From Methanobacterium sp. (GTDB taxonomy: Archaea > Methanobacteriota > Methanobacteria > Methanobacteriales > Methanobacteriaceae), in assembly GCF_016217785.1 (NCBI RefSeq), contig NZ_JACRGA010000005.1, positions 372,001 through 436,000 of the forward strand: DNA of 64,000 nucleotides, given 5' to 3'. The notes under the pieces are model-generated. The model was not told where the DNA came from and did no database searches. It worked only from the letters and a program-made list of their open reading frames with translations. Every line of letters starts with the position of its first letter. Position 1 is the stretch's first letter. The position numbers and the translations under genes are program-made. Below, piece by piece: positions 12,342 to 20,823 of the stretch.

Positions 12342-12639
12342 ATGCCTGGGTCAAAGCGATGTAGGAAGGATATTCTAACGAACCAGAAATAAAATGTTTC
12401 AAACCCGATTTTGAGGATTATAATCACGAATCTGGATTTATAGGCCTCACTATGGGCGAAGTTAGGTTATAAGGCTAAAAGATCACCAAAAAATCAATCA
12501 GGAAACAGCAGCAGAAATCATTGGAATATCACAGCCTACTCTACACAGAATTTTAAATTCTGCTAGAGGGAAGACAGCTAAAGCAGGGATAAGCAGTAAA
12601 AATCTTAAGTATCAAAGGAGGGGATTACATGACAGCTAA
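12342..12639 (+). pseudogene. Broken DUF134/UPF0251-type HTH regulator
   Basis: Three frames are needed to read one DUF134 protein. ATG 12342 gives MPGSKRCRKDI. From 12368 a second frame gives EPEIKCFKPDF and then GLTMGEVRL with a stop at 12470. From 12472 a third frame gives RLKDHQKINQETAAEIIGIS and QPTLHRILNSARGK, ending at 12639. This matches the DUF134 layout (EPEYTYFKP, LTVDEFEALRL, then an HTH with QEEAAEKMGISRQTFGRIL). Two frameshifts destroy it unless they are sequencing errors. The remnant overlaps the next gene's start, so it was the first gene of that operon. DUF134 proteins are predicted DNA-binding regulators often found beside NifX/Mrp genes. Confidence 0.75.
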
Positions 12640-12937
12640 AATGAGATATAAATGTGAAAAATGCGGATTTGAATGGCATAGCCCTGGGAAAGAATATGAA
12701 AAATGTCCAGATTGTAAATCTGAGGACATATGCACTATCAATACAGAGCAAGAAGTCCAAATACCTGTGGGACAGCAGGGGATTGGAAGAAGAGGTCGTG
12801 GTAGAGGTGGTGGGGCAGGCCCTCCCAGGGTGTGTAAATGTCAGCAGTGTGGATACGAAGCTCCCAAAATTCCGGGAGTGCCATGCAGAAACGATAAATG
12901 TCCTGAATGCGGCGCTCTACTTTGTGGAGCTGATTAA
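12629..12937 (+). CDS. Double zinc-ribbon protein of the NifX/Mrp operon
   Basis: A 102-aa protein with two CxxC...CxxC zinc ribbons (residues 9-35: CEKC and CPDC; residues 71-95: CQQC and CPEC) joined by a Gly/Arg-rich linker (GRRGRGRGGGAGPP). ATG 12629 has an AGGAGGGG ribosome site. It is first in a run of seven intact co-directional genes. Function unknown; it could be an adaptor or a metal-handling partner of the NifX proteins that follow. Confidence 0.85.
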   Translation: MTAKMRYKCEKCGFEWHSPGKEYEKCPDCKSEDICTINTEQEVQIPVGQQGIGRRGRGRGGGAGPPRVCKCQQCGYEAPKIPGVPCRNDKCPECGALLCGAD

Positions 12938-12965
12938 AAACATTTTCATAATGGAGGAAACAACA

Positions 12966-13337
12966 ATGGTATTAATATGCGTTCCCAGTCTCGATAAAAA
13001 CGGTTTAAAGGGAGAAATATCCCAGCACTTTGGAAAGACCCCCTACTTCGTTTTAATCAACTGGGAAAATGACAAAATTGAAACTTTTCAGATTCTGGAG
13101 AGTAATGGAAAACACATGGGTGGACAAATGACTCCTGGAGAGTTTATTACTGGTTCAGGCGCTAACACACTTTTATGTGGTAATTTAGGTCCTAAAGCTG
13201 TTCAAATGCTACAAAACGCGGGAATTGAAGTTTATGTTGGGGCATCAGGAACAGTAATAGGAGCAGTTCAAGATTGGGCTGAAGGAAAACTGAAACAAGC
13301 CAGCATGGACTCAGCCTGCTCAGATGGCCATAGTTAA
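12966..13337 (+). CDS. NifX/NifB-C-like (dinitrogenase FeMo-cofactor biosynthesis family) protein
   Basis: A 123-aa single-domain protein of the NifX/NafY/NifB-C-terminal fold, which binds iron-sulfur or molybdenum-containing clusters. Visible features are the start LICVPSLDKNGLKGEISQHF, KTPYFVLI, and the C-terminal GNLGPKAVQML and GIEVYVGASGTVIGAV. ATG 12966 is chosen because GGAGG lies eight bases upstream; the open frame extends far 5' but overlaps the zinc-ribbon gene. No nif structural genes are nearby, which argues against nitrogenase assembly and for an ORP-like role. Confidence 0.9.
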   Translation: MVLICVPSLDKNGLKGEISQHFGKTPYFVLINWENDKIETFQILESNGKHMGGQMTPGEFITGSGANTLLCGNLGPKAVQMLQNAGIEVYVGASGTVIGAVQDWAEGKLKQASMDSACSDGHS

Positions 13338-13355
13338 TCCGATTTATCTCGAATT

Positions 13356-14216
13356 TTGTGGGATGATTCTTTGAAATCAAGTACTAAAAAAGAAATTTCA
13401 GAAGAAGAACAAAAAAAACTCTTAATACAACAGGAAATTACCATAGTAAAGCGGATGGGCAATATAGATCATAAAATTGCTGTAATGAGTGGTAAAGGAG
13501 GGGTGGGAAAGTCAACCGTTGCTGTTAACCTGGCAGTAGCCTTTGCTTTAAAGGATTATAAAACCGGTTTAATGGATGTTGATCTCCACGGCCCGGATAT
13601 TCCCCATATGTTAGGAGTGGAAAACTTGAGTTTAGATCAATCACCCGAGGGCATATTACCGCTTGAAGTGAGGGAGAATTTGGAAGTTTTATCAATAGAA
13701 TTTATGTTACCTTCCAAAGGATCTCCCATCATCTGGAGGGGGCCTCAAAAGACTGGTGCCATAAGGCAGTTTTTATCGGATGTTATATGGGGAAAACTAG
13801 ATGTTCTGGTGATAGACAATCCACCGGGAACAGGAGATGAGCCATTAACAGTCTTACAATCTGTTAGTCAACTGGATGGCGTGATCATGGTTACCACCCC
13901 ACAAGCAGTGGCTGGAGAAGATGTTAGGAAATGCGTCAACATGGTTAAAAAGTTAAACATTCCAATAATCGGGATCATTGAGAACATGTCTGGTTTCACC
14001 TGCCCTCATTGTAAACAGGAAATTGATATTTTTGGAAAAGGAAAAGGAAAAGAACTGGCCGAAGAATTGGAGGTACCATATCTAGGAAGCCTCCCTCTGG
14101 AAACCGATGTTAGGGAAAATTCTGATCAGGGAAAACCATTCATCCTCCAGGATTCTGAAATGTCAAAAAAATTCTTAGACATATTCTCTAAAATTGAAAA
14201 TAAGATTCAAAAATAA
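13356..14216 (+). CDS. Mrp/NBP35-family Fe-S carrier ATPase
   Basis: A 286-aa P-loop ATPase with deviant Walker A GKGGVGKST (residues ~45-53), DVDLHGPDIPHMLG (switch I), IDNPPGTGDE (Walker B region) and the C-terminal CxxC in FTCPHCKQEI. The CxxC bridges a [4Fe-4S] cluster between subunits in ApbC/NBP35 proteins. The start is probably TTG 13356, giving the helical N-terminal extension usual in archaeal Mrp; no clear ribosome site is seen, so an internal ATG at 13455 remains possible. It lies between two NifX genes, as an Mrp domain does in bacterial ORP clusters. Confidence 0.92.
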   Translation: MWDDSLKSSTKKEISEEEQKKLLIQQEITIVKRMGNIDHKIAVMSGKGGVGKSTVAVNLAVAFALKDYKTGLMDVDLHGPDIPHMLGVENLSLDQSPEGILPLEVRENLEVLSIEFMLPSKGSPIIWRGPQKTGAIRQFLSDVIWGKLDVLVIDNPPGTGDEPLTVLQSVSQLDGVIMVTTPQAVAGEDVRKCVNMVKKLNIPIIGIIENMSGFTCPHCKQEIDIFGKGKGKELAEELEVPYLGSLPLETDVRENSDQGKPFILQDSEMSKKFLDIFSKIENKIQK

Positions 14217-14264
14217 AATTAAAATCAAAATAACTAAAAATTATCTAAAAATGAGGTGGATTAA

Positions 14265-14654
14265 ATGAAAATAGCAATAGCAGCCAGTGGAGAAACACTT
14301 GATTCACAGGCCAGCCAAGTGTTTGGAAGATCATCCCACCTGATAGTGGTAGATCTGGTAGATGGAGATTTAAAAGATTTTAAGTCCATACCAAACCCCT
14401 CCATTACTGAAGGAGGTGCGGGAATAAAATCCGCTAGATTTGTGGGAGATGAAAAAGCAGAGGCCCTCATATCTGGATCAGTGGGTCCTAATGCCTTTGA
14501 AGTTCTTAAACAACTAGAAATAAAGACTTACCAAATGGTTCCAGGAACTGTTGAACAAAATCTGACTCTCCTGTCCCAGGGCAAACTGGAGGAACTTACA
14601 CCATCTGCTCCCCAAGGACGTGGCATGGGAATGGGGGGAAGAGGAAGAAGATAA
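14265..14654 (+). CDS. Second NifX-like protein with Gly/Arg-rich tail
   Basis: A 129-aa NifX-fold protein: MKIAIAASGETLDSQASQVF, SSHLIVVDL, GSVGPNAFEVL and YQMVPGTVEQNL are the family strands. The C terminus has a short Gly/Met/Arg tail (GRGMGMGGRGRR) absent from the first copy. Of the two copies, this one and bacterial ORP share the plain fold, but I cannot say which binds metal. A GAGGTG ribosome site precedes ATG 14265. Confidence 0.9.
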   Translation: MKIAIAASGETLDSQASQVFGRSSHLIVVDLVDGDLKDFKSIPNPSITEGGAGIKSARFVGDEKAEALISGSVGPNAFEVLKQLEIKTYQMVPGTVEQNLTLLSQGKLEELTPSAPQGRGMGMGGRGRR

Positions 14655-14693
14655 TAAAATTGTATGCATTATCTTTAACCTAGGAAGCATCTT

Positions 14694-15575
14694 ATGAAAA
14701 TTGCAATAACTGGTGGAAAAGGTGGAACAGGAAAATCAACCATATCCACCGCCCTGGCTATGGAATTATCTCATGAACATAAGGTACTATTAATAGATGC
14801 AGATGTTGAATGTCCTGATGATCATATAATTCTCCCAACAACACGTGAAAAGGTAAAAAATGTCCATGCAATGCTTCCAAGTTTTAACCCTGAAAATTGT
14901 TCAAAATGTGGAAGCTGCTCGGAAGTCTGCAGGGAAAATGCAGTTGTATTTATAAAAGACAAATATCCCTTCATTATTTCCAGACAGTGCAATGGTTGTG
15001 GGGCTTGCCTCCTAGCCTGTCCTTCCAGCGCCCTGAAAGAGGGCCAGCAAGTAATTGGGACCATATACCAAGGTCAACACCAACAACCTCCTGGAAGAAA
15101 CTCAAATAATCTCCTCCTAGTCTGGGGTGAGATGGATGTTGGTTGTGAATCTACCTCATTAGTAGTCAATGCTACCAGAGAATACGCTGCCAGCATGGTT
15201 TCTGAATATGACCATGTCTTAATAGACACTGCCGCAGGAACACATTGTAATGTTATTTCAGCAATGATGGGTGTGGATTTAGCCCTGGCAGTGACAGAAC
15301 CAACTCCATTGGGAAAACATGACCTGAAACTAATCCTTCAACTATTAAAAATCATGAAGATACCTACCCAAATAATCGTTAACAAGTCCACTATAGGGGA
15401 TTCTAACCTTATTGAAGAAGTTTCCAGGGATAACAGTGTTCCTTTAATTCAAGAAATCCCCTATGAAAGAGAAATATTAAAAAAACACTCCCGAGGTCAG
15501 CTGCTGATTCATAAAACCATTGAAGAACTTGCAAATACCATAACAGTAAAATTTTTAGGTGGAACGCACAAATGA
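14694..15575 (+). CDS. MinD-type ATPase with inserted 2x[4Fe-4S] ferredoxin domain (first copy)
   Basis: A 293-aa MinD/ParA-like ATPase: Walker A GKGGTGKST at residues 8-16, IDADVECPDDH, and HVLIDTAAGTHC as the Walker B region. A ferredoxin insert at about residues 63-118 has two CxxCxxCxxxC motifs (CSKCGSCSEVC and CNGCGACLLAC). This architecture matches the paired MinD-ferredoxin proteins of Desulfovibrio ORP operons. ATG 14694 has AGGAAG upstream, and the stop overlaps the next gene by ATGA, implying coupled translation and a heterodimer. Confidence 0.93.
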   Translation: MKIAITGGKGGTGKSTISTALAMELSHEHKVLLIDADVECPDDHIILPTTREKVKNVHAMLPSFNPENCSKCGSCSEVCRENAVVFIKDKYPFIISRQCNGCGACLLACPSSALKEGQQVIGTIYQGQHQQPPGRNSNNLLLVWGEMDVGCESTSLVVNATREYAASMVSEYDHVLIDTAAGTHCNVISAMMGVDLALAVTEPTPLGKHDLKLILQLLKIMKIPTQIIVNKSTIGDSNLIEEVSRDNSVPLIQEIPYEREILKKHSRGQLLIHKTIEELANTITVKFLGGTHK

Positions 15576-16513
15576 AAACAATTACCATACTATCTGGAAA
15601 AGGAGGTGCTGGGAAAAGCACTTTAACCGCTTCCTTATCTGTAACGCTTGCAAATAAAAATAAAGTTGTGGCAATTGACTGTGATGCTGATGCACCTAAT
15701 TTAGCTCTTGTTCTAGGTCTTGATGAAGAAAATTTTGACAGTTGGGAACCATTAACAACCGGTGCCAAAATTCAATTTTCCAAAGATAAATGCAAGTCAC
15801 TAAAATTCTGCCCCAATTGTCCGGGTCTTCAAAAATGTATGAATGCTTGCAATTTCTCAGCAATCACCTGGAACACGGAGGAAGACCTGCCTGAGATAAA
15901 CGAACTTTTATGTGTGGGTTGTGGTGCCTGCCAATTAGCCTGTCCAACAGGCGCTCTTACTCTTAAAAAGGTTGAAAATGCCAGGATAGGTGTGGGGAAA
16001 ACTCAATATGGGTTCCCAATAATTTCTGGACAGCTTAAAATAGGAGAATCTGGTTCTGGTAATGTGGTAAACGCACTGAGAATGAAAGCTTCTGAAATTG
16101 CTGAAGATATCCAGGCGGATTACATGATTTTAGATGCGGCTGCAGGTGTGGGATGTCCAGTCATCGCTTCTTTAAGGGGAATTGATTATGTTATATTGAT
16201 AACTGAACCCACTTCAGCGGCATTTTGGGACCTTAAACGAGCCATAGAACTGGTTGATCATTTCAACATTCCCTGTGGTGCGGTTATCAATAGGTGGGGA
16301 ATCAACAAAGACTTCACCTATCAATTACAGGACTACTTCCAAACTAATAATATACCCCTATTAGGGATGATACCCTATGATACTCGATTCATCGAGGCAT
16401 TGGTTAATCTAAAACCCGCAGTTGTGTATGAACCCAATTTTAAGACAATTTTTGAGGACATAATGAACAATTGTCTTTTGAACCTACAAGAAATTTCCAA
16501 TGCAATTTCATAG
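15572..16513 (+). CDS. MinD-type ATPase with inserted ferredoxin domain (second copy)
   Basis: A 313-aa paralog of the preceding gene, starting inside its stop codon (ATGA). Walker A is GKGGAGKST; IDCDADAPNL follows. The insert has an expanded first motif (CKSLKFCPNCPGLQKCMNAC) and a standard second one (CVGCGACQLAC). ILDAAAGVGCPVI is the Walker B region. The irregular first cysteine set differs from copy one, so the two subunits probably hold different clusters. Likely partners are the NifX and Mrp proteins encoded upstream. Confidence 0.93.
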   Translation: MKTITILSGKGGAGKSTLTASLSVTLANKNKVVAIDCDADAPNLALVLGLDEENFDSWEPLTTGAKIQFSKDKCKSLKFCPNCPGLQKCMNACNFSAITWNTEEDLPEINELLCVGCGACQLACPTGALTLKKVENARIGVGKTQYGFPIISGQLKIGESGSGNVVNALRMKASEIAEDIQADYMILDAAAGVGCPVIASLRGIDYVILITEPTSAAFWDLKRAIELVDHFNIPCGAVINRWGINKDFTYQLQDYFQTNNIPLLGMIPYDTRFIEALVNLKPAVVYEPNFKTIFEDIMNNCLLNLQEISNAIS

Positions 16514-16534
16514 TGATGGGAGGTAAGGGTAGTA

Positions 16535-17758
16535 ATGGAGAAAAAAACTTCAAATCGGTTAAAAAAAGGAGAAACAGCAGCTAAATATTCCACCCTGGTT
16601 AATTTATTTCTTGCCATTATCAAAGGAGTGGTGGGAGTTTTATCAGGTAGCATAGCTTTGATCGCTGATTCGGTTCATTCTTTTTCGGATATTTTTGCTT
16701 CATTGGCAGTATACATTGGATTGAGGTTTTCCCGAAGAAAACCAGATGAGAAGTTCCCTTACGGTTATTACAAGTTTGAAACCCTAGCATCATTAGTAAT
16801 ATCTGTTATAATTATTATAACTGGTTTTGATATTATAGTCGAGTCCTTGAACGGAATTTCAACCCCAAAAACTATTGAAATACCTTTAATTGCCCTTTCA
16901 GTCGCTGTCCTTTCAGTCGCTGTTTCCCTCCTTTTGGCCAGATATAAAGAGAGAGTGGGAAATGAAATAGGGTCACCTGCACTTATAAGTGATGGTAAAC
17001 ACAGTTTAGTGGATGTTTTTTCATCAATCATAGTATTTGTAGGTATCCTTTCTGCATACATAGGATACCCTGTTCTTCAGAGCGTTGCCAGTTTTGCAGT
17101 GGCATTACTCATCATGTACATTGGATTAAAATTTGGGAAAGAGGCTATACTTGTTTTATTAGACGCTTGTATTGATCCAGGGATAGTGGAAAATATCAAG
17201 TCTATTGCAACCAATTTTGAGGGTGTTGAAGGAGTGCATGATATTAAGGTGAGAAGATCCGGCCCTTTTGTATTTGCAGAACTTCACCTTGGGACAAAAA
17301 AGAGATTACCCATACAAAAGGCCGATGAAATTTCTAGAAGTGTCGAAAAATTAATAAAAAAAGAAATAAACGATTTAGATACAATAACAATCAAAATTGA
17401 AGGAGAAAAAAAATTAATACTTAGAATTGCTGCTCCACTAGTGGATAATAAAGGTTTGATGTCCAATATTTCAAAACATTTTGCAAAATCTCCCTATTTT
17501 TTAATTGCAGATATAACTAATGGTAAAATAAAAAAATTTCAAATAAAGAAAAATCCATCCCTGATTTATGAACGAAAAAGAGGGCTTAAAACTGTTGAAT
17601 TTTTGAAAAATGAAGATGTGGACATTGTTCTGTTTGAGGGAGAAGTGAAGGAAGGACCTACATATGCCTTATCTGATGAATTAATTAAAGTTTTAAGTCC
17701 GGACGGTATAACCTTGGAAGAGATTTTACTAAATGCCGCCATAAAAGAGCAGCAATAA
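16535..17758 (+). CDS. Cation diffusion facilitator fused to a C-terminal NifX-like domain
   Basis: A 407-aa fusion. Residues ~15-210 form a six-TM CDF transporter (metal efflux, FieF/ZnT type) with metal-site motifs DSVHSFSD in TM2 and DGKHSLVD in TM5. Residues ~210-288 are the cytoplasmic CDF domain (EGVHDIKVRRSG). Residues ~292-400 look like NifX: LILRIAAPLVDNKGLMSNIS, KHFAKSPYFLIADI and DVDIVLFEGEV. The start of that last part parallels the stand-alone NifX at 12966. ATG 16535 has GGGAGG upstream, 21 bases after the MinD gene. A metal exporter physically joined to a metallocluster-binding domain suggests that the operon senses or handles a metal. Confidence 0.88.
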   Translation: MEKKTSNRLKKGETAAKYSTLVNLFLAIIKGVVGVLSGSIALIADSVHSFSDIFASLAVYIGLRFSRRKPDEKFPYGYYKFETLASLVISVIIIITGFDIIVESLNGISTPKTIEIPLIALSVAVLSVAVSLLLARYKERVGNEIGSPALISDGKHSLVDVFSSIIVFVGILSAYIGYPVLQSVASFAVALLIMYIGLKFGKEAILVLLDACIDPGIVENIKSIATNFEGVEGVHDIKVRRSGPFVFAELHLGTKKRLPIQKADEISRSVEKLIKKEINDLDTITIKIEGEKKLILRIAAPLVDNKGLMSNISKHFAKSPYFLIADITNGKIKKFQIKKNPSLIYERKRGLKTVEFLKNEDVDIVLFEGEVKEGPTYALSDELIKVLSPDGITLEEILLNAAIKEQQ

Positions 17759-17880
17759 TAGAGAATTAAATTCGCACATCTAATTGTCAGCAATGTTATG
17801 ATAGATACTCTATTAAATAAATTATGGTTTTTGGGAAAATTATAATGATAACATAAGTACAATAATAATATGGTGATTTT

Positions 17881-19662
17881 ATGCAAAAAGAGATATTAGC
17901 CGCTATTATGGCTTCTACTTCCGATGTTGATATGATGACCAATGACCGGATAGAAGCTTTGACCAAAGGACATGGAATGCTTAATATTGCTGCAATTTGT
18001 GCAGCGAACTCAATTGCTGAAGATGTTTTGAGGGGGACAGAAATAAGACTTACTGACCATAACGTTCAACAATTACCAATAGATGATGTTTTAAGAAAGT
18101 CTATAAAATCCGCCGAACTTGCAGGAGCTGATCCGGCAAACGCAGCTCTTATTAGCGCTACATTATGTTACTTCGCCGGTACAAACGCCCAGGCAGGAGT
18201 GCCTGCAGGTAACAGGAAATTAGGTGCTATGGCCCGGATAATTGCTGGAGTAGACCGTTGTGGGGTTATAGCCATACCCACAGCCAAAGTAAACAACAGA
18301 ATATCTGGTTATGCTGCAGTTAGAGCAGTTTATGATGATGTTTTTGACAATAAAATCACTAAAATAGATGGAAGTATTGTGCCCATGGGTGTTGGTGGAG
18401 GGCCATTGTATGGTCACGGTGCACTGGGAGAAGACATTGCCTTCCCTGAAATTGCGAAAAATGGCGCTGCCGCAGGTACTCGGGGTATGTTAAAAGCTTA
18501 TGCCAATGTTGGAATGCCTCCTAGCCCCATAACAGCTGCCATATTTGGTGCTGCTGCCATACTGGAGATTGTGCATCCTGATTCAGAGATTGGAGAAAAG
18601 TATGGTGAATTTTTCAAAGATAACAGTGCTTATGTAGCAGGGTTGGGTGCTGTTGAAGCCGCAGGATTACCTGAAAAACTTCATATTAGAGGAACAGGAG
18701 AAGAATATGACACTGCACACTTGGTAGGGGATTTAGGTGTTATATTGAAAGATATTGGTGGACCATCCGTTATAGGGATGATGGCATTTGAAGAGATGCT
18801 ATCAGCATTTGAAGAGTCACTTGCAATTGGTGCAGGTTTCTCTGGAGGTCCCCTTCAACCACCACTGGGGCACATGACAGCAGATGCTGTGCTGGCCATG
18901 AAAGTTCTTATAAGTAGTGGTGGGGATCTTGAAAAAGCCGCAGATAAAATAACTGATATTAAAGAAAAGTTCTGGATTGAACCGGAACTGGCCAAAGTGG
19001 CCACTAACACCATATCTCGCAAATCAGAGCAGGTTAAAAGAGGGCCAGTAACCAAAGCAATGATACTGGCTACTGACGGAGGGCTAGCACGGGCTGTCTC
19101 GGATAGGGCTAAATTTACCTATGATAAACTAAAAGAAGGCAAAGAACTAGATGAAATTGTGCGTATGCTGGATGATGAAAAATTAAGCAACGTAGAAGCT
19201 GCGTGTAGTGCTCTCTTCAGTGGGATGATGGGTAAAGACATACAGATTAAGATCGTAAGCTATCAGGGTTGTGGTCGGAGAAGTCCAAATGATTTTCTGA
19301 AAAAATATTGTGGTTTTGACACCGACGCAACAGTGGAGGTCACTGTTGATGGAGAAAAAATTGTCTTCGATGGATTATCACAAAATGTGGTACCTGACGC
19401 GGTTGTTAACAAAAAAATGGACATTCTGGAAGCAATTCCATTAGCAGCAGTGCCTGTTGTAGAATTACAACTATGCGGCCATACCGTGATAAACATCATC
19501 GTTCCTGCAGCTGTGGCTGCTGTAATGGACAGTGAATCAACACCACGTGAAATAGCTAAAAAAGCAGTTAATGGTGCTTATATATCATCAGCAATACCAG
19601 GGGGAATACCAAGGGCTGAAGAAGTAGCTAAACGTGCTATTAAGATAATGTCAGAACTCTGA
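17881..19662 (+). CDS. Unrecognised 593-aa Gly/Ala-rich protein paired with a LarC domain protein
   Basis: I do not recognise this family. It is soluble, rich in Gly/Ala, and has conserved-looking segments: AGTNAQAGVPAGNRKLGAMA (~100-120), GGGPLYGHGALGEDIAFPEI (~175-195), GAGFSGGPLQPPLGHMTADA (~320-340), SYQGCGRRSPNDF (~460-472) and LQLCGHTVINIIVPAAVAAV (~530-550). Some stretches recall serine-dehydratase-alpha or cysteine-desulfidase-type enzymes, but the diagnostic cysteines were not found, so I leave it open. GGTGAT lies before ATG 17881. A LarC C-terminal domain gene follows 17 bases later, which suggests a link to nickel cofactor or nucleotide chemistry. Confidence 0.85.
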   Translation: MQKEILAAIMASTSDVDMMTNDRIEALTKGHGMLNIAAICAANSIAEDVLRGTEIRLTDHNVQQLPIDDVLRKSIKSAELAGADPANAALISATLCYFAGTNAQAGVPAGNRKLGAMARIIAGVDRCGVIAIPTAKVNNRISGYAAVRAVYDDVFDNKITKIDGSIVPMGVGGGPLYGHGALGEDIAFPEIAKNGAAAGTRGMLKAYANVGMPPSPITAAIFGAAAILEIVHPDSEIGEKYGEFFKDNSAYVAGLGAVEAAGLPEKLHIRGTGEEYDTAHLVGDLGVILKDIGGPSVIGMMAFEEMLSAFEESLAIGAGFSGGPLQPPLGHMTADAVLAMKVLISSGGDLEKAADKITDIKEKFWIEPELAKVATNTISRKSEQVKRGPVTKAMILATDGGLARAVSDRAKFTYDKLKEGKELDEIVRMLDDEKLSNVEAACSALFSGMMGKDIQIKIVSYQGCGRRSPNDFLKKYCGFDTDATVEVTVDGEKIVFDGLSQNVVPDAVVNKKMDILEAIPLAAVPVVELQLCGHTVINIIVPAAVAAVMDSESTPREIAKKAVNGAYISSAIPGGIPRAEEVAKRAIKIMSEL

Positions 19663-19679
19663 TTTGCCTGGTGTTTTAA

Positions 19680-20183
19680 ATGCTGTTAATGATTACAGTT
19701 GACGATCTACCAGCTGAAGGCTTACCCCATGTCATTGAACGAACTCTTGAAAGGGGAGCTAAGAATATATACGTTCTTAATGGTATCACCAAAAAAGGGC
19801 GTTTTGGATATATTTTCTTTGTGGAAGTTGATAAAAAACACTTGGAAGATGTATCCGCTTTACTTGCTTTAAATTTGGGTACATTGGGAATAAAAACTAT
19901 TGAAACCAACCATATACAGCTACCATTTGAGATACATTCCCGCACTGTGACTTTTGAAACAGTAAATGAAGCGTTCGAATCGGAAATACGTATAAAATAC
20001 ATAAAAAACAATGATGATCAGATTATATCATTAAAAGCAGAATACGAAGACATTAAACGAATGACAATGCTTCTTGAATCGAAAGGGATTAAGATTGCAC
20101 TGGCGAAATTAAAAACCATAGTAGAAGCTGAAGCTTACCAAAAAATTCTCCAAGAAAAAGATATTGTGATAAAGGTTAACTAA
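19680..20183 (+). CDS. Stand-alone LarC C-terminal (LarC2-like) domain protein
   Basis: A 167-aa protein matching only the C-terminal part of LarC (DUF111), which inserts nickel into the pincer cofactor of lactate racemase and consumes CTP. Matching segments: DDLPAEGLPHVIERTLERGA, KKGRFGYIFFVEV, LGTLGIKTIE, the IRIKY strand, and LKAEYEDIKRMTMLLESKGI. The N-terminal metal-storage half of LarC is absent, and no LarB or LarE is near. GGTG lies upstream of ATG 19680. It probably acts with the 593-aa protein encoded just before it. Confidence 0.75.
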   Translation: MLLMITVDDLPAEGLPHVIERTLERGAKNIYVLNGITKKGRFGYIFFVEVDKKHLEDVSALLALNLGTLGIKTIETNHIQLPFEIHSRTVTFETVNEAFESEIRIKYIKNNDDQIISLKAEYEDIKRMTMLLESKGIKIALAKLKTIVEAEAYQKILQEKDIVIKVN

Positions 20184-20184
20184 A

Positions 20185-20552
20185 TCAATTAGATTTGTTA
20201 CAGATCCTTTTGACGGCAAGTGGGTTCTCTTTTAAAACTGCAGCCGTTTTATACTCTTGATTGTAGAATATAAAAATGTTACAGTTCCTTTCTCTTTTTC
20301 AGTATCCCTAATCAGTTTTATTAAAGTATTTTTCTTCTGAAGTTGGTCATGGTATTTCGTTTCGAATTCATTAAAGTGTGCACGGTCATCTTCAGGCCAT
20401 TTGCCTAGATTTTTAGTTGGTGCTATTTCTCTAAGCCATAAATCCACTTTAGCTTCTTCTTTTGATAAGCCTTTAGGCCAAGATTCATCTATTAAGATTC
20501 TGAATCCATCTTCTTCTTTCGGGAGTTCATATATTCTTTTTATTCGTAACAT
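20185..20552 (-). pseudogene. DUF488 protein with a 3' frameshift
   Basis: From ATG 20552 the frame reads MLRIKRIYELPKEEDGFRIL, DESWPKGLSKEEAKVDLWLR and EIAPTKNLGKWPED, the DUF488 signature. After TFLYST it runs into a short wrong tail ending at 20232. Dropping one base near position 20260 restores the expected family ending (NQEYKTAAVLKENPL...) with a stop at 20185. Either this copy is recently inactivated or there is a sequencing error. DUF488 function is unknown. Confidence 0.75.
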
Positions 20553-20582
20553 ACACAACCACTTTATGAAACTTTTAATTAA

Positions 20583-20638
20583 TTTATCATGATAAAACAT
20601 GACAATCAATTTAACATTATTAATCATGATATATAAAA
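20583..20638 (-). promoter_or_regulatory. Two ATCATGAT palindromes at the DUF488 promoter
   Basis: TTTATCATGATAAA (perfect, 20583-20596) and a second ATCATGAT at 20623-20630 lie 37 bases apart. The second overlaps the minus-strand TATA box (TTTATATATC, about 20630-20638). Position and symmetry suggest an operator. Confidence 0.45.
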
Positions 20639-20823
20639 TTAACTATTACTTACATGAATGGACTGGAACTCACATTAAACTAATTTAGATTGTTAAATAT
20701 TTAAAGATGAAAAATCATAATTAAACCAGAAAAAACTACGATCTAATCCCATTAATAAAAAAAATGTGGAATATGCCTTTAAATTGGTTCAATAGAATTA
20801 ATGGATAATAAAAGGTGATTTTA

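Noticed and set aside
12654..12965. Long 5' extension of the first NifX frame overlapping the zinc-ribbon gene
   Set aside because: The overlapping zinc-ribbon frame has clear CxxC motifs and its own ribosome site, and NifX homology begins at 12966.
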